Origin: Daucus carota subsp. sativus
Lineage: Eukaryota > Streptophyta > Magnoliopsida > Apiales > Apiaceae
Assembly: GCF_001625215.2 (NCBI RefSeq)
Contig: NC_030385.2
Coordinates: 42,557,598-42,621,597, forward strand
Direction: 5' to 3'
DNA: 64,000 nt
The notes below the pieces were generated by a model. That model was not told the origin of the DNA, did not search any database, and worked only from the letters and a program-made list of their open reading frames with translations. The position numbers were made by a program, and so were the translations under genes. This document shows, in pieces, positions 36,208 through 46,900 of this stretch (positions are counted from its first letter, which is position 1; every line of letters begins with the position of its first letter).

Positions 36208-37652
36208 TAACGCGGACCCTAATGTTAAATCCTATTATTTATTGTATAGTTAAATATAGGGCTGATCTCGATCTTAAATGTTAACCGCAGTCTGTGCAAT
36301 GTGTTTAAGTATAACGCCGTCTCTAATTTTAAGTGTTATCTGCAGTATTGTTAAGTAGTTCGAGCCCTAATCTTAAATGTTATTAGCGCGGGATTTGGCA
36401 GTATTTTTAAATGTAGCTCTGACCCTAACTTTAAACGTTATAATTAGCCCTAGATTTTGTTAAGAAATGGTATAGCTCTGGCCCTAAGAATTTAGAGCCT
36501 AGCCTAATTTTAAATGTAAATATAGTAATTTTTAGTGTTAATTTTGAGTACTGTACAGTGTAGTGTCAATCATCAAGTGTTGTTTATAATATTTTTAGGT
36601 ACAATTAAGGTTGATTGTAATTTTAGAATTTATTTATAAGAGATTCTAACACAGGTAATTTTAGATGACATGTTGGATATATTCATATGCTAGTTTTGAT
36701 ACATCTTCAATCCCATCTTCAAGTAATGTAAAAGATAGTCTATGCAAAAAATAATGTAAAAATGGTATAATTATAAAAAATTTGTACAATTACAATGACC
36801 TTTTTCTTACTACTGATATATTTTAATAAATTTGTGTGTGAGATCTTTTGATATTTAATCTAGATGAAAGAGGAATTACATAGAAACCGTACATTTTAAT
36901 TCAGTGTTTTAGATTTTAATTTGAATTTATTTTTGTATCGATAAAAATATTACAATAACAGTCAATTTCTTTTGACTATGACATATTATATATATTAATA
37001 AATTTGTGTGGGAGAAAGTATATATTTAATCAGGCGAAAGAGGAATTGAATAAATTTCATGTATTATTTTTTATTCAGTGTTTTAGATTTGAATTTAATT
37101 TTTTATTGATAAAAATATTAAAGTAAAACTCTTAAGTTTCTTGCTAGATGCTTGAATAAGAAAATATAATTTAAAATTTTAAGTTTACTCTTACTTTTTA
37201 TCATGCTTGATTTCTCAATCATCCATGTCATATTTTTATATACTAAAGTAGAATGAATCCTTTTCAAAAATAAGTTTTAGAATAAAAATTATTTATAACT
37301 ATACTAATGTCCAAAAGAGATTTTTAGTTATAGTATAAAATTAAAAATTTTGTGATTCTAATAAGAAAAATTATTGATTCAAATCAGGTTAATGATAATG
37401 TGACAATAAAATTTGAGATAGATAACAGTGCAATAATATGAAAAATTCATATATTGATGAAAAAAATTTCATCCAAAAGTTGACAATAACATGTCATAAA
37501 AATTGGGCTCCGCAAATCTTGCCCAGCCAAGTCTTACATTTTCATGAAACTCAAAAACAACAGAACAATTGAAAGTTTGCAACAAAAGAAAACATGCATC
37601 CAGCAATTTTATTAATCAAGCTATTGTAAACCAGAGCTCAGGATCTCCCAAT

Positions 37653-38069
37653 CTAAAGCTTAAGCTCTAAATCAAGCTCGGGTGCCTCATCTTCATCATC
37701 TTCCAAATTGATGACAATCCCCATCCCTCCACTTGCTTCTGGATCAGCTGTTTCCTGGGCAGAAGGGACTCCAACTCCAAGAAAGTCTCGATAAGCCATT
37801 TTTAGAGCCATGAGTTTCCAGTGAGCACAAAATACACAGTGCTCAGGCACAGGATCAGTTTCTGCCTTCTTGGTTGAAGCCCTGGGTTTCTTATGCCTAT
37901 TCTGATGTCCCCTTAGTGCCATAGATGAGGAGAAGGTCATGGGACAGAAATCACAAGCATAAGCCTTTGTTGGTTCTTGAGGTGGCGGTACAGGGGTGAT
38001 AGCTAGGGATTGTTTTGTGACAGGAGGAGATTGAGAGGATGCAGAGCGTTTCAAATTTTTAGAACCCAT
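37653..38069 (-). CDS. Single-C2H2 zinc-finger repressor with EAR motif (intact copy B)
   Basis: An intronless gene of 138 residues. One plant-type C2H2 finger, YACDFCPMTFSSSMALRGHQ then NRH, uses MALRGH in place of the usual QALGGH core. A second cysteine pair (HCVFCAHW) follows, and an acidic stretch leads to the C-terminal EAR motif LDLELKL. Proteins of this plan (SUPERMAN/KNUCKLES/ZFP group) are nuclear repressors that recruit TOPLESS through EAR; which member this is cannot be said. The ATG at 38138 would add 23 residues, but it lies only about 5 nt from the TATA box (38142-38148) and so upstream of the likely transcription start. The internal ATG at 38069 is chosen, and the paralogues agree (MGSQKL, MGSKNL, MEAKNL). 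Confidence 0.88.
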   Translation of the reverse strand: MGSKNLKRSASSQSPPVTKQSLAITPVPPPQEPTKAYACDFCPMTFSSSMALRGHQNRHKKPRASTKKAETDPVPEHCVFCAHWKLMALKMAYRDFLGVGVPSAQETADPEASGGMGIVINLEDDEDEAPELDLELKL

Positions 38070-38141
38070 GATGCACAAAGTGAATAGTAGTGTATTAGAG
38101 TTGAAAAAAACTTGTGAGGAAATAGCTTGGTGCACCATTGT

Positions 38142-38148
38142 TTATATA
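38142..38148 (-). promoter_or_regulatory. TATA box of zinc-finger copy B
   Basis: The minus strand reads TATATAAACAATG. The TATATAAA element and the flanking sequence AGGACG are shared with copy A (33197-33204) and the older paralogue (40964-40971). It lies about 75 nt from the chosen ATG. Confidence 0.75.
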
Positions 38149-38351
38149 GGACGTGGGTACATGCAAAATGGCATATCCAATTTGGAGCATTAATCATATA
38201 ATTATCTTTTCAAGATTTTTTAATTTATTGAGATATCATAATGATTTTTATTCCACTTGTTAAAAACTTTTTCGTTTAAATTGAAATCTTTAGGATATCA
38301 AATTATTATGCTTAATATCTTCGTTAATATAATTGTCCCACAAATTAAATA

Positions 38352-38586
38352 TTCTCTCGTCCCCCTCAATTATTTGTGTTGAAGGACAGAGTTTGTGACG
38401 TATTTTAATACTCTCATCTGGAATAGTTTGATAAATTATTTTGACATTATTTCATCTTAATAAAAATTTAATGTTAAGATTTTTATACAAAAATGAAAAT
38501 GTCAATATTATGTATGCCTCTTGAAATACATGTCAAAAAATTAATGCAAAAAATAAACTATCATAAAATGAGACGGACGGAGAAAA
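38352..38586. mobile_element. Stowaway-like MITE (235 bp), diverged
   Basis: The left end TTCTCTCGTCCCCC and the right end GACGGACGGAGAAAA are inverted, with TA on both sides. The termini deviate from the CTCCCTCCGTCC consensus, so the call is moderate. Confidence 0.55.
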
Positions 38587-38841
38587 TATCTAATAACAAA
38601 TTAAACATCAAGTTTAAAAAAAAATACTTAATAGACATTTGTTATACCAGAATTTTAATAATATAATAATATTAGAAGAAATAAAATCATATAGATTTTT
38701 TTTATAAAATCATTGATTTTATTTATTCACATAAAATGCTCAAAGTGAATTTTGAATATAACGGAATATTCAATACTCTTTATGAGAAGGTCAATAAATT
38801 TATCACAAAAATACATATAACGTTGTCATAAGAAATTAATA

Positions 38842-39029
38842 CTCTCTCTATCTCATTTTAATTGATATTTGATTTTTTGACACGTATATCTTATCCTCAA
38901 TAAAAAAAAATTCAATTCTTATATCAAGTAAAAATTTAGATTCTAAATTTTTATTTCATATAAATTTTATAATAATTAACTATATTTCGATGTGATTTTT
39001 TTAACATGTAAAATGTGAGACCGAGGAAG
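38842..39029. mobile_element. Stowaway-like MITE (188 bp)
   Basis: The ends CTCTCTCTATCTCATTTTA and AAAATGTGAGACCGAGGAAG are inverted and flanked by TA (38840-38841 and 39030-39031). Confidence 0.75.
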
Positions 39030-40441
39030 TACTATGTTTGTGCGAATTAACTTATGTTGTCCCATAATTGTTGTTTTGACACATAATGTATTAAGTTATG
39101 TATGACCGTTATTTTATTAGAAATTTTGAAAATGATACAGGTAATGGTAATAATAATTTTGAAAATGTGTATGACATATGTCACCAATAATATTCATTTA
39201 AGAAAAGAGATTATATTATCCAAATATTTGTATTAATATAATCAATTATTGCTCTAACAGCTTTTTAAAAGTCTAACATTTGATATTTAAAATTAAATTA
39301 GTAAATATAATTTTTATTAATACAAACATATATCTTAATGTGTGTGTACGTATGAAAATATTATTAATTATAATTAATAGAATAAATGGAAATATTCTTT
39401 TTATACATACTCCATTAACTTGAGTAAAAATAATAAAGCCACATAGTAATAATAGTTGAACCAAATAATGAAACCACATAGTAATTTTATTATTGTGTAT
39501 AATAATTGTTGAACCAAACAAATGTAGATGGCAACACAACTATTTTCATGAATTGTAAAAAAAAAAAACAAAAAAAAACTATTTTCATGGATTGACATAA
39601 TGAAATATCAATCTTATGTCCTCTTGAATTTCACTGGATGCTGGTTTCTGTGCAGAATAGGTGTTTATAAACTCCTTTTTGTGTGCTGTACTCTTTCATA
39701 TCCTCCGGAAGATTTCATCTAACTTGTTATAATTTTATAACTATAGAGTATAGACTCTAATTTTAAAATATATTATATGTTAAAGTATGATGTATGTTGT
39801 TATCTCATAAAATAGTTAAAATGTTTTTATACAGAATAGAATTAATGTATGACATATCATGTATCATATTATAAAATAGTTAAAATAGGGCCGGCGTCAA
39901 AAAGTGATTTTGTGGGTCAAGATAGGGTCGGCGCTATATCAAAAACAGACTTTTTCCACCAAAATCCGTTATCAGACTTTTCACCCAAATCTGTTATTGG
40001 TATAGCGCCGACCCTAATTTGAAATCATCTTAAAATAAGACGTGTATGATATTTATTTGTCATTCAATAAGCAGACGTGTATGATATTTATTTGTCATTC
40101 AAAAAAGTATTAAAACTTCATCTATGCTTTCTTTATATTATTAATCCATTATCAATACCGTTTACGATCAAATTGAATTATATAAATATAATAATATAAA
40201 AAAAATCACATGGAACATTATAATAAAGCATCAATTCATGTGAAAGTTCAATGGTAACATATCATAAAAATTGGGCACCATAAATCCTGCCCTTACATAA
40301 AACTCAAAACCAGTCTAAGAACTGAAAGTTTGTAAGTAAACCAACCAGGTCTTACATAAAACTCAAAAGCAACAAAAGAAAACATGCATCCAGAAATTTA
40401 TCAATTAAGCTATTGTAAACCAGAGCTTAACATCTCCCAAT
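39030..40441. other. Spacer between zinc-finger copy B flank and the third paralogue
   Basis: AT-rich DNA with the GC-richer hairpin at 39923-40016 and a 35-bp tandem duplication (40038-40072 and 40073-40107). The last 200 bases are the conserved 3' flank of the zinc-finger gene. No gene is seen. Confidence 0.55.
39923..40016. repeat. Perfect 16-bp inverted repeat TAGGGTCGGCGCTATA
   Basis: TAGGGTCGGCGCTATA (39923-39938) pairs exactly with TATAGCGCCGACCCTA (40001-40016) across a 62-bp loop. The loop itself contains an imperfect ~26-bp direct repeat (CAGACTTTT...). It is GC-rich against an AT-rich background. The arm motif also occurs singly in the degenerate repeats of the duplicated units. 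Confidence 0.8.
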
Positions 40442-40888
40442 CTAAAGCTTAAGATCCAAATCAAGCTCCGGCACATCATCTTCATCATCTTCCACATTGA
40501 TGACATTGACCCTTCCCGCACTTGCATCTGGAGTTGTTTCTTCAGCAGAAGAGCCTCCAAGGAAGTTTCGGAGACGCATGGGAGGAGAGGGCACAGCAAG
40601 CTGGTGTGGTTCTCTGGGCCTGAAATTGTTTGTCATTTGGTCCAGAGCCAAGTTTCTCCACTGATCACAAAATCCACAGGGTTGGGGCGGAGGCACAGGA
40701 GTTTCAGGCTTCTTGGTTGAAGCCCTGACACTCTTGTGCCCATTCTGATGTCCCCCCAGCGCCATGGCCGTGGAGAAGGTCAGGGGACAGTAACGACAAG
40801 CATACCTTTTTGGTCCTTGGTCAGCTCGGGTTTCTTTCCGGGCAGGGGATCGAGAGGATGAAGAGTTTTTCAAGTTTTTGGCTTCCAT
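40442..40888 (-). CDS. Single-C2H2 zinc-finger repressor with EAR motif (third paralogue)
   Basis: An intronless gene of 148 residues. The finger reads YACRYCPLTFSTAMALGGHQ then NGH. A second Cys pair, PCGFCDQW, follows, then a Pro-rich stretch, an acidic stretch and the EAR end LDLDLKL. It is clearly related to the two tandem copies but far more diverged, so it comes from an earlier duplication. Its finger has MALGGH, closer to the family consensus QALGGH. The ATG at 40888 (MEAKNLKN) is about 75 nt from the TATA box TATATAAA (40964-40971). Reading further upstream finds no ATG, only TTG. It is likely a nuclear repressor acting through TOPLESS; targets are unknown. The 3' flank shares CATGCATCCAG and CCAATCTAAAGCTTAAG with the other copies. 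Confidence 0.87.
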   Translation of the reverse strand: MEAKNLKNSSSSRSPARKETRADQGPKRYACRYCPLTFSTAMALGGHQNGHKSVRASTKKPETPVPPPQPCGFCDQWRNLALDQMTNNFRPREPHQLAVPSPPMRLRNFLGGSSAEETTPDASAGRVNVINVEDDEDDVPELDLDLKL

Positions 40889-41824
40889 GACACACACAAC
40901 GAGGGATAGTGTATTAGAAGGAGAATACTTGTGAGTGTGAGGAGATAACAAGGTGAACAATCATTTATATAGGACGCGGCGTACATGCAAAATTGTAACT
41001 ATTTCAATAATATTCATATAAGATATTTGGGGGGAAATGATATTCAAAAAAGATATCTATTAATTTGATATGATATCAATAATAATCTACAATAATCTGT
41101 AATAATCTAGTATCGTTGCAATTGGTTATAACTTTTTAGTTGAAAATGGAATTGTCAGAATTCAAATTCTTTTACTAAATATCTTGGTCAAACTACTTGT
41201 TCAATGAATAATATCTACTTAAAATCAAGTATCTTTCAAAAAGGTGGAAAAAGCATATATAAAAAGTATAATTTATAATAAAAATGTTATACAATATTCA
41301 ATAATTTATTATATCTAAAGATATTATCTTCTTTGAAAAGAGAACCTGCATAGGAAAATGTTTGTGCACCTATACAATGACACGTGGTGGCTTTTAATTG
41401 GAATGGACTCATATATTTACATCAACAACACCAATTAAAAACCACCACATCAATTAGCATTTATTCTGTAAAAAATCAAGAAGCATTAATTATAAAAAAA
41501 CTACAATTTCTAACTTTTATTTTATGATTTTACTTTTTTCTCAAACACATTAATGACATATATCAGGGAGGGCATATTAAAAGTTTTGTGAGCAAAGTTC
41601 ATTTGAATATATCATTAGAAATATATTAAAGGGGCGCTCAACAAACACTCGGTCCTTACAATAGAATCAGAGAACCATAAAGTTCTGCAGAACCGTAAAT
41701 TTTAAAATAATTTTTTTAGTATCTAAATATAAATATATGTTTTTTTTCATGTTTTTTAATCGTTGTATGTGTTCAAAAATAATTTTAAAACATAATAAAT
41801 AGATATTGACATTTTTTACATGTG

Positions 41825-42190
41825 AAGGCCTGGGCTTAAAGCTCGGGCTTTAAGTCATCTCTGGCTTTAAGCTGAAAAATGTCTGTTTGTGTAAAAGTCA
41901 AAAGCCAGCTTAAAGTCAAAAATAAGCCAGAAACTGGCTTTAAGCCAGAAGTTAGTTTGAGGTACTTTTTCAGTGGCTAAATTGTTTTGAACTTTTTTCT
42001 TGATAAAAATTTCTCCTAAATCATAATAAGTTACTCATAAATCACTTTTATTTTTATTATTATATTTTTGATTTTTGATAACTCATAAATCATTCATAAG
42101 TCAAAATTACCCAACATACATTTTAAGCTGCCAGCTTATCAGATAAGTCATAAGTCACGTTAAGTCATAAGCCACGTTAAGTCATAAGCT
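41825..42190. repeat. MITE-like block of AAGCCAG/TAAGTCAT repeats
   Basis: Left part: GGGCTTAAAG, GGGCTTTAAG, TGGCTTTAAG. Right part: inverted and direct copies of ATAAGTCATAAG and CACGTTAAG. The arrangement resembles hAT MITEs with repetitive subterminal zones, but no exact termini or target duplication were found. Confidence 0.4.
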
Positions 42191-42652
42191 CAGTCATCTT
42201 AATATGTTTAATTCTTTATCATAAGTTTAATTATTATTACAAGTTAATTTATCTTGGTCATATATATGATTACTAATATATTTAAAATTATACTTTTCTT
42301 TTAATTAAGCACACATTTATATATTGATTACATTTTAAAAAATTATTTTAAATTTTTCACTAATAAGAATCTTAACGAGTACATTGTTATCGGACATATA
42401 ATATAAAAAATATAAACTTTTCTCCTGTAAACATCCAAGTAATTATATATGATGAGGATATTAGAGTCTAACCCCTGTTTTCAGGTGCTCTACGTTCAAG
42501 TCACCAGTCCTCTACTTAAACCTTAAATATGAGAAGAAAGAATCATGAGAATTTGTGTCAATGTATATGGATAAGATATTTGATCAAAACCATTGTCCAG
42601 TCTAATGAGGGATAATACTCAGGTAAAAATATTAAAATCATATAATATTTAA

Positions 42653-42833
42653 CGGATTTTCTATGGTGTGCTCAAGGCACACAATATTCACTAACTCCGA
42701 TGAGAATTCTAGCTTTTGATTGGTAGATGAATAATAAATGTAAATGGCTACTCTGCATTCACATCAATTCGACCAATCAAAACAAGTCATTTTCATGAAA
42801 GTTGGTGCCCCTTGGCACACATTAGAAAGACCG
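42653..42833. mobile_element. Mutator-like MITE (181 bp) with 9-bp target duplication
   Basis: The ends CGGATTTTCTATGGTGTGC and GGCACACATTAGAAAGACCG are inverted. A perfect 9-bp direct repeat AATATTTAA flanks it (42644-42652 and 42834-42842), which marks the Mutator superfamily. It belongs with the element at 54026-54218. Confidence 0.85.
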
Positions 42834-43973
42834 AATATTTAATTAAGATATTAAATTATCTTCGAAAAAGTTGACGACAATAATTAATTAGATTTTTTTA
42901 CAAACTTCAAAATTTGATGATATTCGAAGATATATGAATTATCCTTTGAAATTATCTTTAAATCAATGGCATTCTAAATTATTTTAAAAATATAATGACA
43001 GTCAACTAATATCATTTATAATCTATCAAAATCAAATCATGATTTTCAAAATTAAGATGAATATTTTTGATACAATGAATGATTTAGATATTTTTTAATA
43101 TCTTTTATATTGTTTGTATATATATATCTTCACTCCATTCATGAGATTTTAAATAAATTGCGATTATATTCTAAAAACTTTTCATGAAATTAACTTAAAT
43201 TTAATATTAGTCATGATCTATTATATTCATAAAAGAACAGTTAATTTTTAACAATTAATTGAATGCACTCCTAAATTCTACAATAATGGGGTGGTATAAA
43301 TTATGGCATTTTAAGGAGGAAATCCAAGATTTCACCTGTACTAGGGATTTGAAAAAAAATTACTTAATATATTTTGAAAACTTTTTCTTTAAACAAAATA
43401 TTCTCATGAGATATTTGTTTCAAAAAATATCAAAAACAATAATAGACAATTCATTTTGAAAAATATTTTCTCATTCTTAAAAAGGGAAAGTCATCTTCCC
43501 ACACAGTTAAAACAAAGATTACAATTAAAAAAAATTATATTTAGTGGTTATCAGAAACATCAAATACTAATTTCATAAAAAATGATTTTTGACAAACAAA
43601 GTGAATTAAAATTTTGAATTTGGGAAAAAGAAAAATTAAGACAAAATTTGAGATATCTGGCCATCCTATTAACAAAAACCATGAGTGCAAAAACGAGGCT
43701 AAATCAACAAATTCCACTGACCTTATTAAACACAAGCCTTGTGTTCCACTAGTGTATGAGAACTTTGACATAATTTACATCCTGTTGTATCAAAGGTACA
43801 TTGTTTTTTTTTATCATCTCATGCAGCCTCTCAAGACAATGCTACATAATACAATAGCAGAATAGGCCAAGAAGACTAATAGACTGTGTACAGAAGCATT
43901 TTAAAGAAGCATTTTAAAGATCAGATATTTGTATTGTCATTAGATTCACGTGTACATGTGTACATGAGTTGTA

Positions 43974-46900
43974 TTAAGTTAAACCCGTATAGTTATTTAG
44001 TTCCCCCCACACTGCTTCCTCGACATCCTCCCATGATTGTGACATCCTCAACTCTTTCCATATGCTGAATATAGCACCTAAGATGTTGTCATCATGCAAT
44101 ATACAATAGCACCTGTATTCACCAAAGTACTTAATTTAGTAGGCATGAGTGTGAATCAGAATTAACTTAGTTCCATGATACTATTTGATATGTGACGATC
44201 ATTGATATTACAGGTCAAAGGAAAAGGAGAATCATGTATTTTAAGGATGACAAATAAAATCTCCACAAACTCTAAATCAGTGATCATACCAAATCATGAT
44301 GCAATAGTATTAAGGCCCTGACACAAAATCAAAAATGAGCCGAATACAGTGCATACTCTTAATTCTTTAACCTTTTACATGGATGCTTTAAAAAAACCTT
44401 TGTTATTATAGGATTGAATTGCACACATACATAAGGCTTCAACATAACACAAAAGGACTGTCTGGTTTCTACTTGGATCTTTAAGGGAAAACTAATTCAC
44501 TTAAAGGAGGGAATAAATGAACTAAAACATTTAATGATGGTTCTTTTAAACATGATATCATGGTATGAAATGATCCCAGGAATAGTAAGAATGTGCACAT
44601 TACTTAGTCGACAGGGGACAAAGATTTGTTTTCCGGAAAAAGAAATAATATTGGCCTTCAACGTTGATATGACCAAGTAAAAATCAAGTTCAAAGAAAAA
44701 TTTCACAAAAATTTGAAAGTGAAACTTCATCCACACAATTGCAACTTACAAATGGAGTTGAGTTCTGATTTCTGATTAACCGCATTCATTATAAATCCCT
44801 TTATTGTCTTTTGCGAAATGTAGAGGTTGAGTTTGTGATTGTCATATAAGGGCACAGAAGTATGTTATAACACATATATGCATGTATATAAAAGGAAACT
44901 GCACGTCCGAGCAACATTTCTGGGACACTCATCTGTATTTTGGGTTGGAAGGGAGAGTGTAACTAAAAGTATATATGAGTTGATGATTAAGTTCAATTAC
45001 CTAAATTCAGTAGTCATGTACAAGTATAAGCTATATCTCTATGATGCTTCAATTTCGATAGTCATAGGCAAAAGACCACCTAAGGTTAAAATTAGGATGC
45101 AACAAGCCAACAACAATAAGGTAAAAAAGGTGAATGAGCAAAAAGAAGACACTGCCTAATTGCAACATCTTTTATAAATTATGTATAAACTATGTTAACC
45201 GGACTCAACTAAAAGTGTCCAACATGGACACATGTCCATGTGTCGAAATAAGCAATATTTTGAAATTTTTGTAGTTGGCATTATATAAGTGACATGGTGT
45301 CCATACCCATGTCTGGGTAACGAGTGTCCGGCACGGGTACTTGAGGCAAATGAACGAGTCATGGTAACAACTTTAGAGGTGAGTTTTACGTTTGATTTTT
45401 GGTAAGAAATCATCTTTATGTTGTTGAATATACAAAATCATGTTCATATTTTTTAATTTTAGTCAACAATAAGGGAAGAAGGAGATGAAAAGATAAAAAA
45501 AAAATAATAGTGGCCTCTCAAAAACGTAAATTTGGATTCTTTCCTGCCTTTAGCTTTCTCGCATCAATCGATGACCGAAAACTTTAGTTGATCGGCTTGT
45601 CTTTCACCGGGCAGCAAAGTCTTCAGTGGCTAGCCACTCACAACTAGTAAACAACTTAATAACAAGAGCTAGAGATACTTTAATTTTAACTGGGCTAACT
45701 TTAACTTCATTTAAAAACATTCCAGATCACTACCCAACACAAAAGAATTCAAGAATAAAACATAATCAGATTCAAACTCACATGGCTAGGTATGAGGTCC
45801 TGTAAAACTTGCTGTCTTGATTCAATAATTCCTTTTGTCCTGCATCACTCATTAAGGGAAGCTGGTAGCTTTCCAGAAATTTCTTTAAAAGACGTGAATC
45901 TCCTTTAAAAACATCAAGGTATAAGGGAATCAGATCGCATATTGGGTCGCCTGCAAAAGCAAAATATAAACATTTCTTCAGTAACAGGTACAGAGAACAA
46001 AAAACCAGATAACTTCTTATAATAAGAGTATCATGTTTTCATTCTATTTTATGTGGAAGCTATATGATACTTAAGTAACTCTGAAATTTATAGTGTTCAC
46101 TCCAAATCAGTTCATTGACATGCACCATGTTTACTATAATGCTACATAGAAACGGGTAATCACTGATTTACAACAATTCCTGGCAAGAAGAACATTTAGA
46201 ATTCAACAGTAAAAATTAATAAGCAGTATAGACATTGCTAAAAGCATAGTCAAAATTCCTCACATTTAACCACTTGGTCCTAGCATTGTTCTAAACGTTA
46301 TACATAACATGAGTGTATATCCTCCCATTTAATCTTAATATATAATGGAAGAAACCATTCAAAAGGGACTAAACAGAGGTCCTATATCTCCACAAGGTTG
46401 TCACTAATTATCAAAGTGGATCTGCAATTTTTACGAAAAAGTGCAATAATAAAATAATTAAAGGCATTATCTATGATATTGGACTTTGTTGCCAATAGTA
46501 TCTTAAAAACATCTCAAATATGTAATAAGCATTTCATTTCGACAATATTTTTTATATATATAATACAGGAGATTTACAATAGATTTAAGTACTCAGATGC
46601 AGAAATAGAGAAGATTAGACAAGAAATGTAGAAGAGCGCATAAACTGCATAGAAAGATATATTTTAGAGAAAGAATTCAGTTTGGGCTAGAGAAAGAAAA
46701 AGTGCTGGAAAGAAATTCCATCTTCTGACATTCAAATTCAACATACTAAAAAGTAGAGCATTACAAGACTACTTATAGTAGCCAATTATTTAACTAACTC
46801 CCAAGAGATTACATTACCCACTCTACTAAGAACACTACTAGGACAGATTCTACTACCCCATTCCTAACAATATTATATGTGTTAAAAAGAAATAATACCA

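Larger units (their letters stand above)
33322..38266. repeat. Right copy (B) of the tandem segmental duplication
   Basis: It begins directly where copy A ends: CCACTTGTTAAAAA joins TTTGAATATAG at about 33321. It ends at the same CCACTTGTTAAAAA near 38266. It carries the intact zinc-finger gene. Relative to copy A it has an 802-bp Helitron (35406-36207) and lacks the Tourist MITE. Confidence 0.9.
40972..43973. other. Intergenic region between the zinc-finger cluster and JMJ21
   Basis: AT-rich sequence with the Mutator-like MITE at 42653-42833 and a repeat-rich element at about 41825-42190. The frames at 43259-43459 and 43614-43865 match nothing. The last few hundred bases (about 43500-43973) are probably the 3' flank of the JMJ21-type gene. 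Confidence 0.5.

Noticed and set aside
39273..39598. Overlapping hydrophobic frames (88 and 65 residues)
   Set aside because: AT-rich translation artefacts (FFLFFFF, YYYY runs).
43815..43865. Minus-strand TGCTATTGTATT resembling the CYCI motif of the JMJ21 C-terminus
   Set aside because: No acceptor precedes it and the frame stops after six codons. The full motif with a proper acceptor is at 44112.
45195..45413. 72-residue minus-strand frame after the fifteenth JMJ21 exon
   Set aside because: Considered as the missing C-terminal exon, but it is a decayed GTGTCC-type repeat. The true last exon is at 44112-43974.
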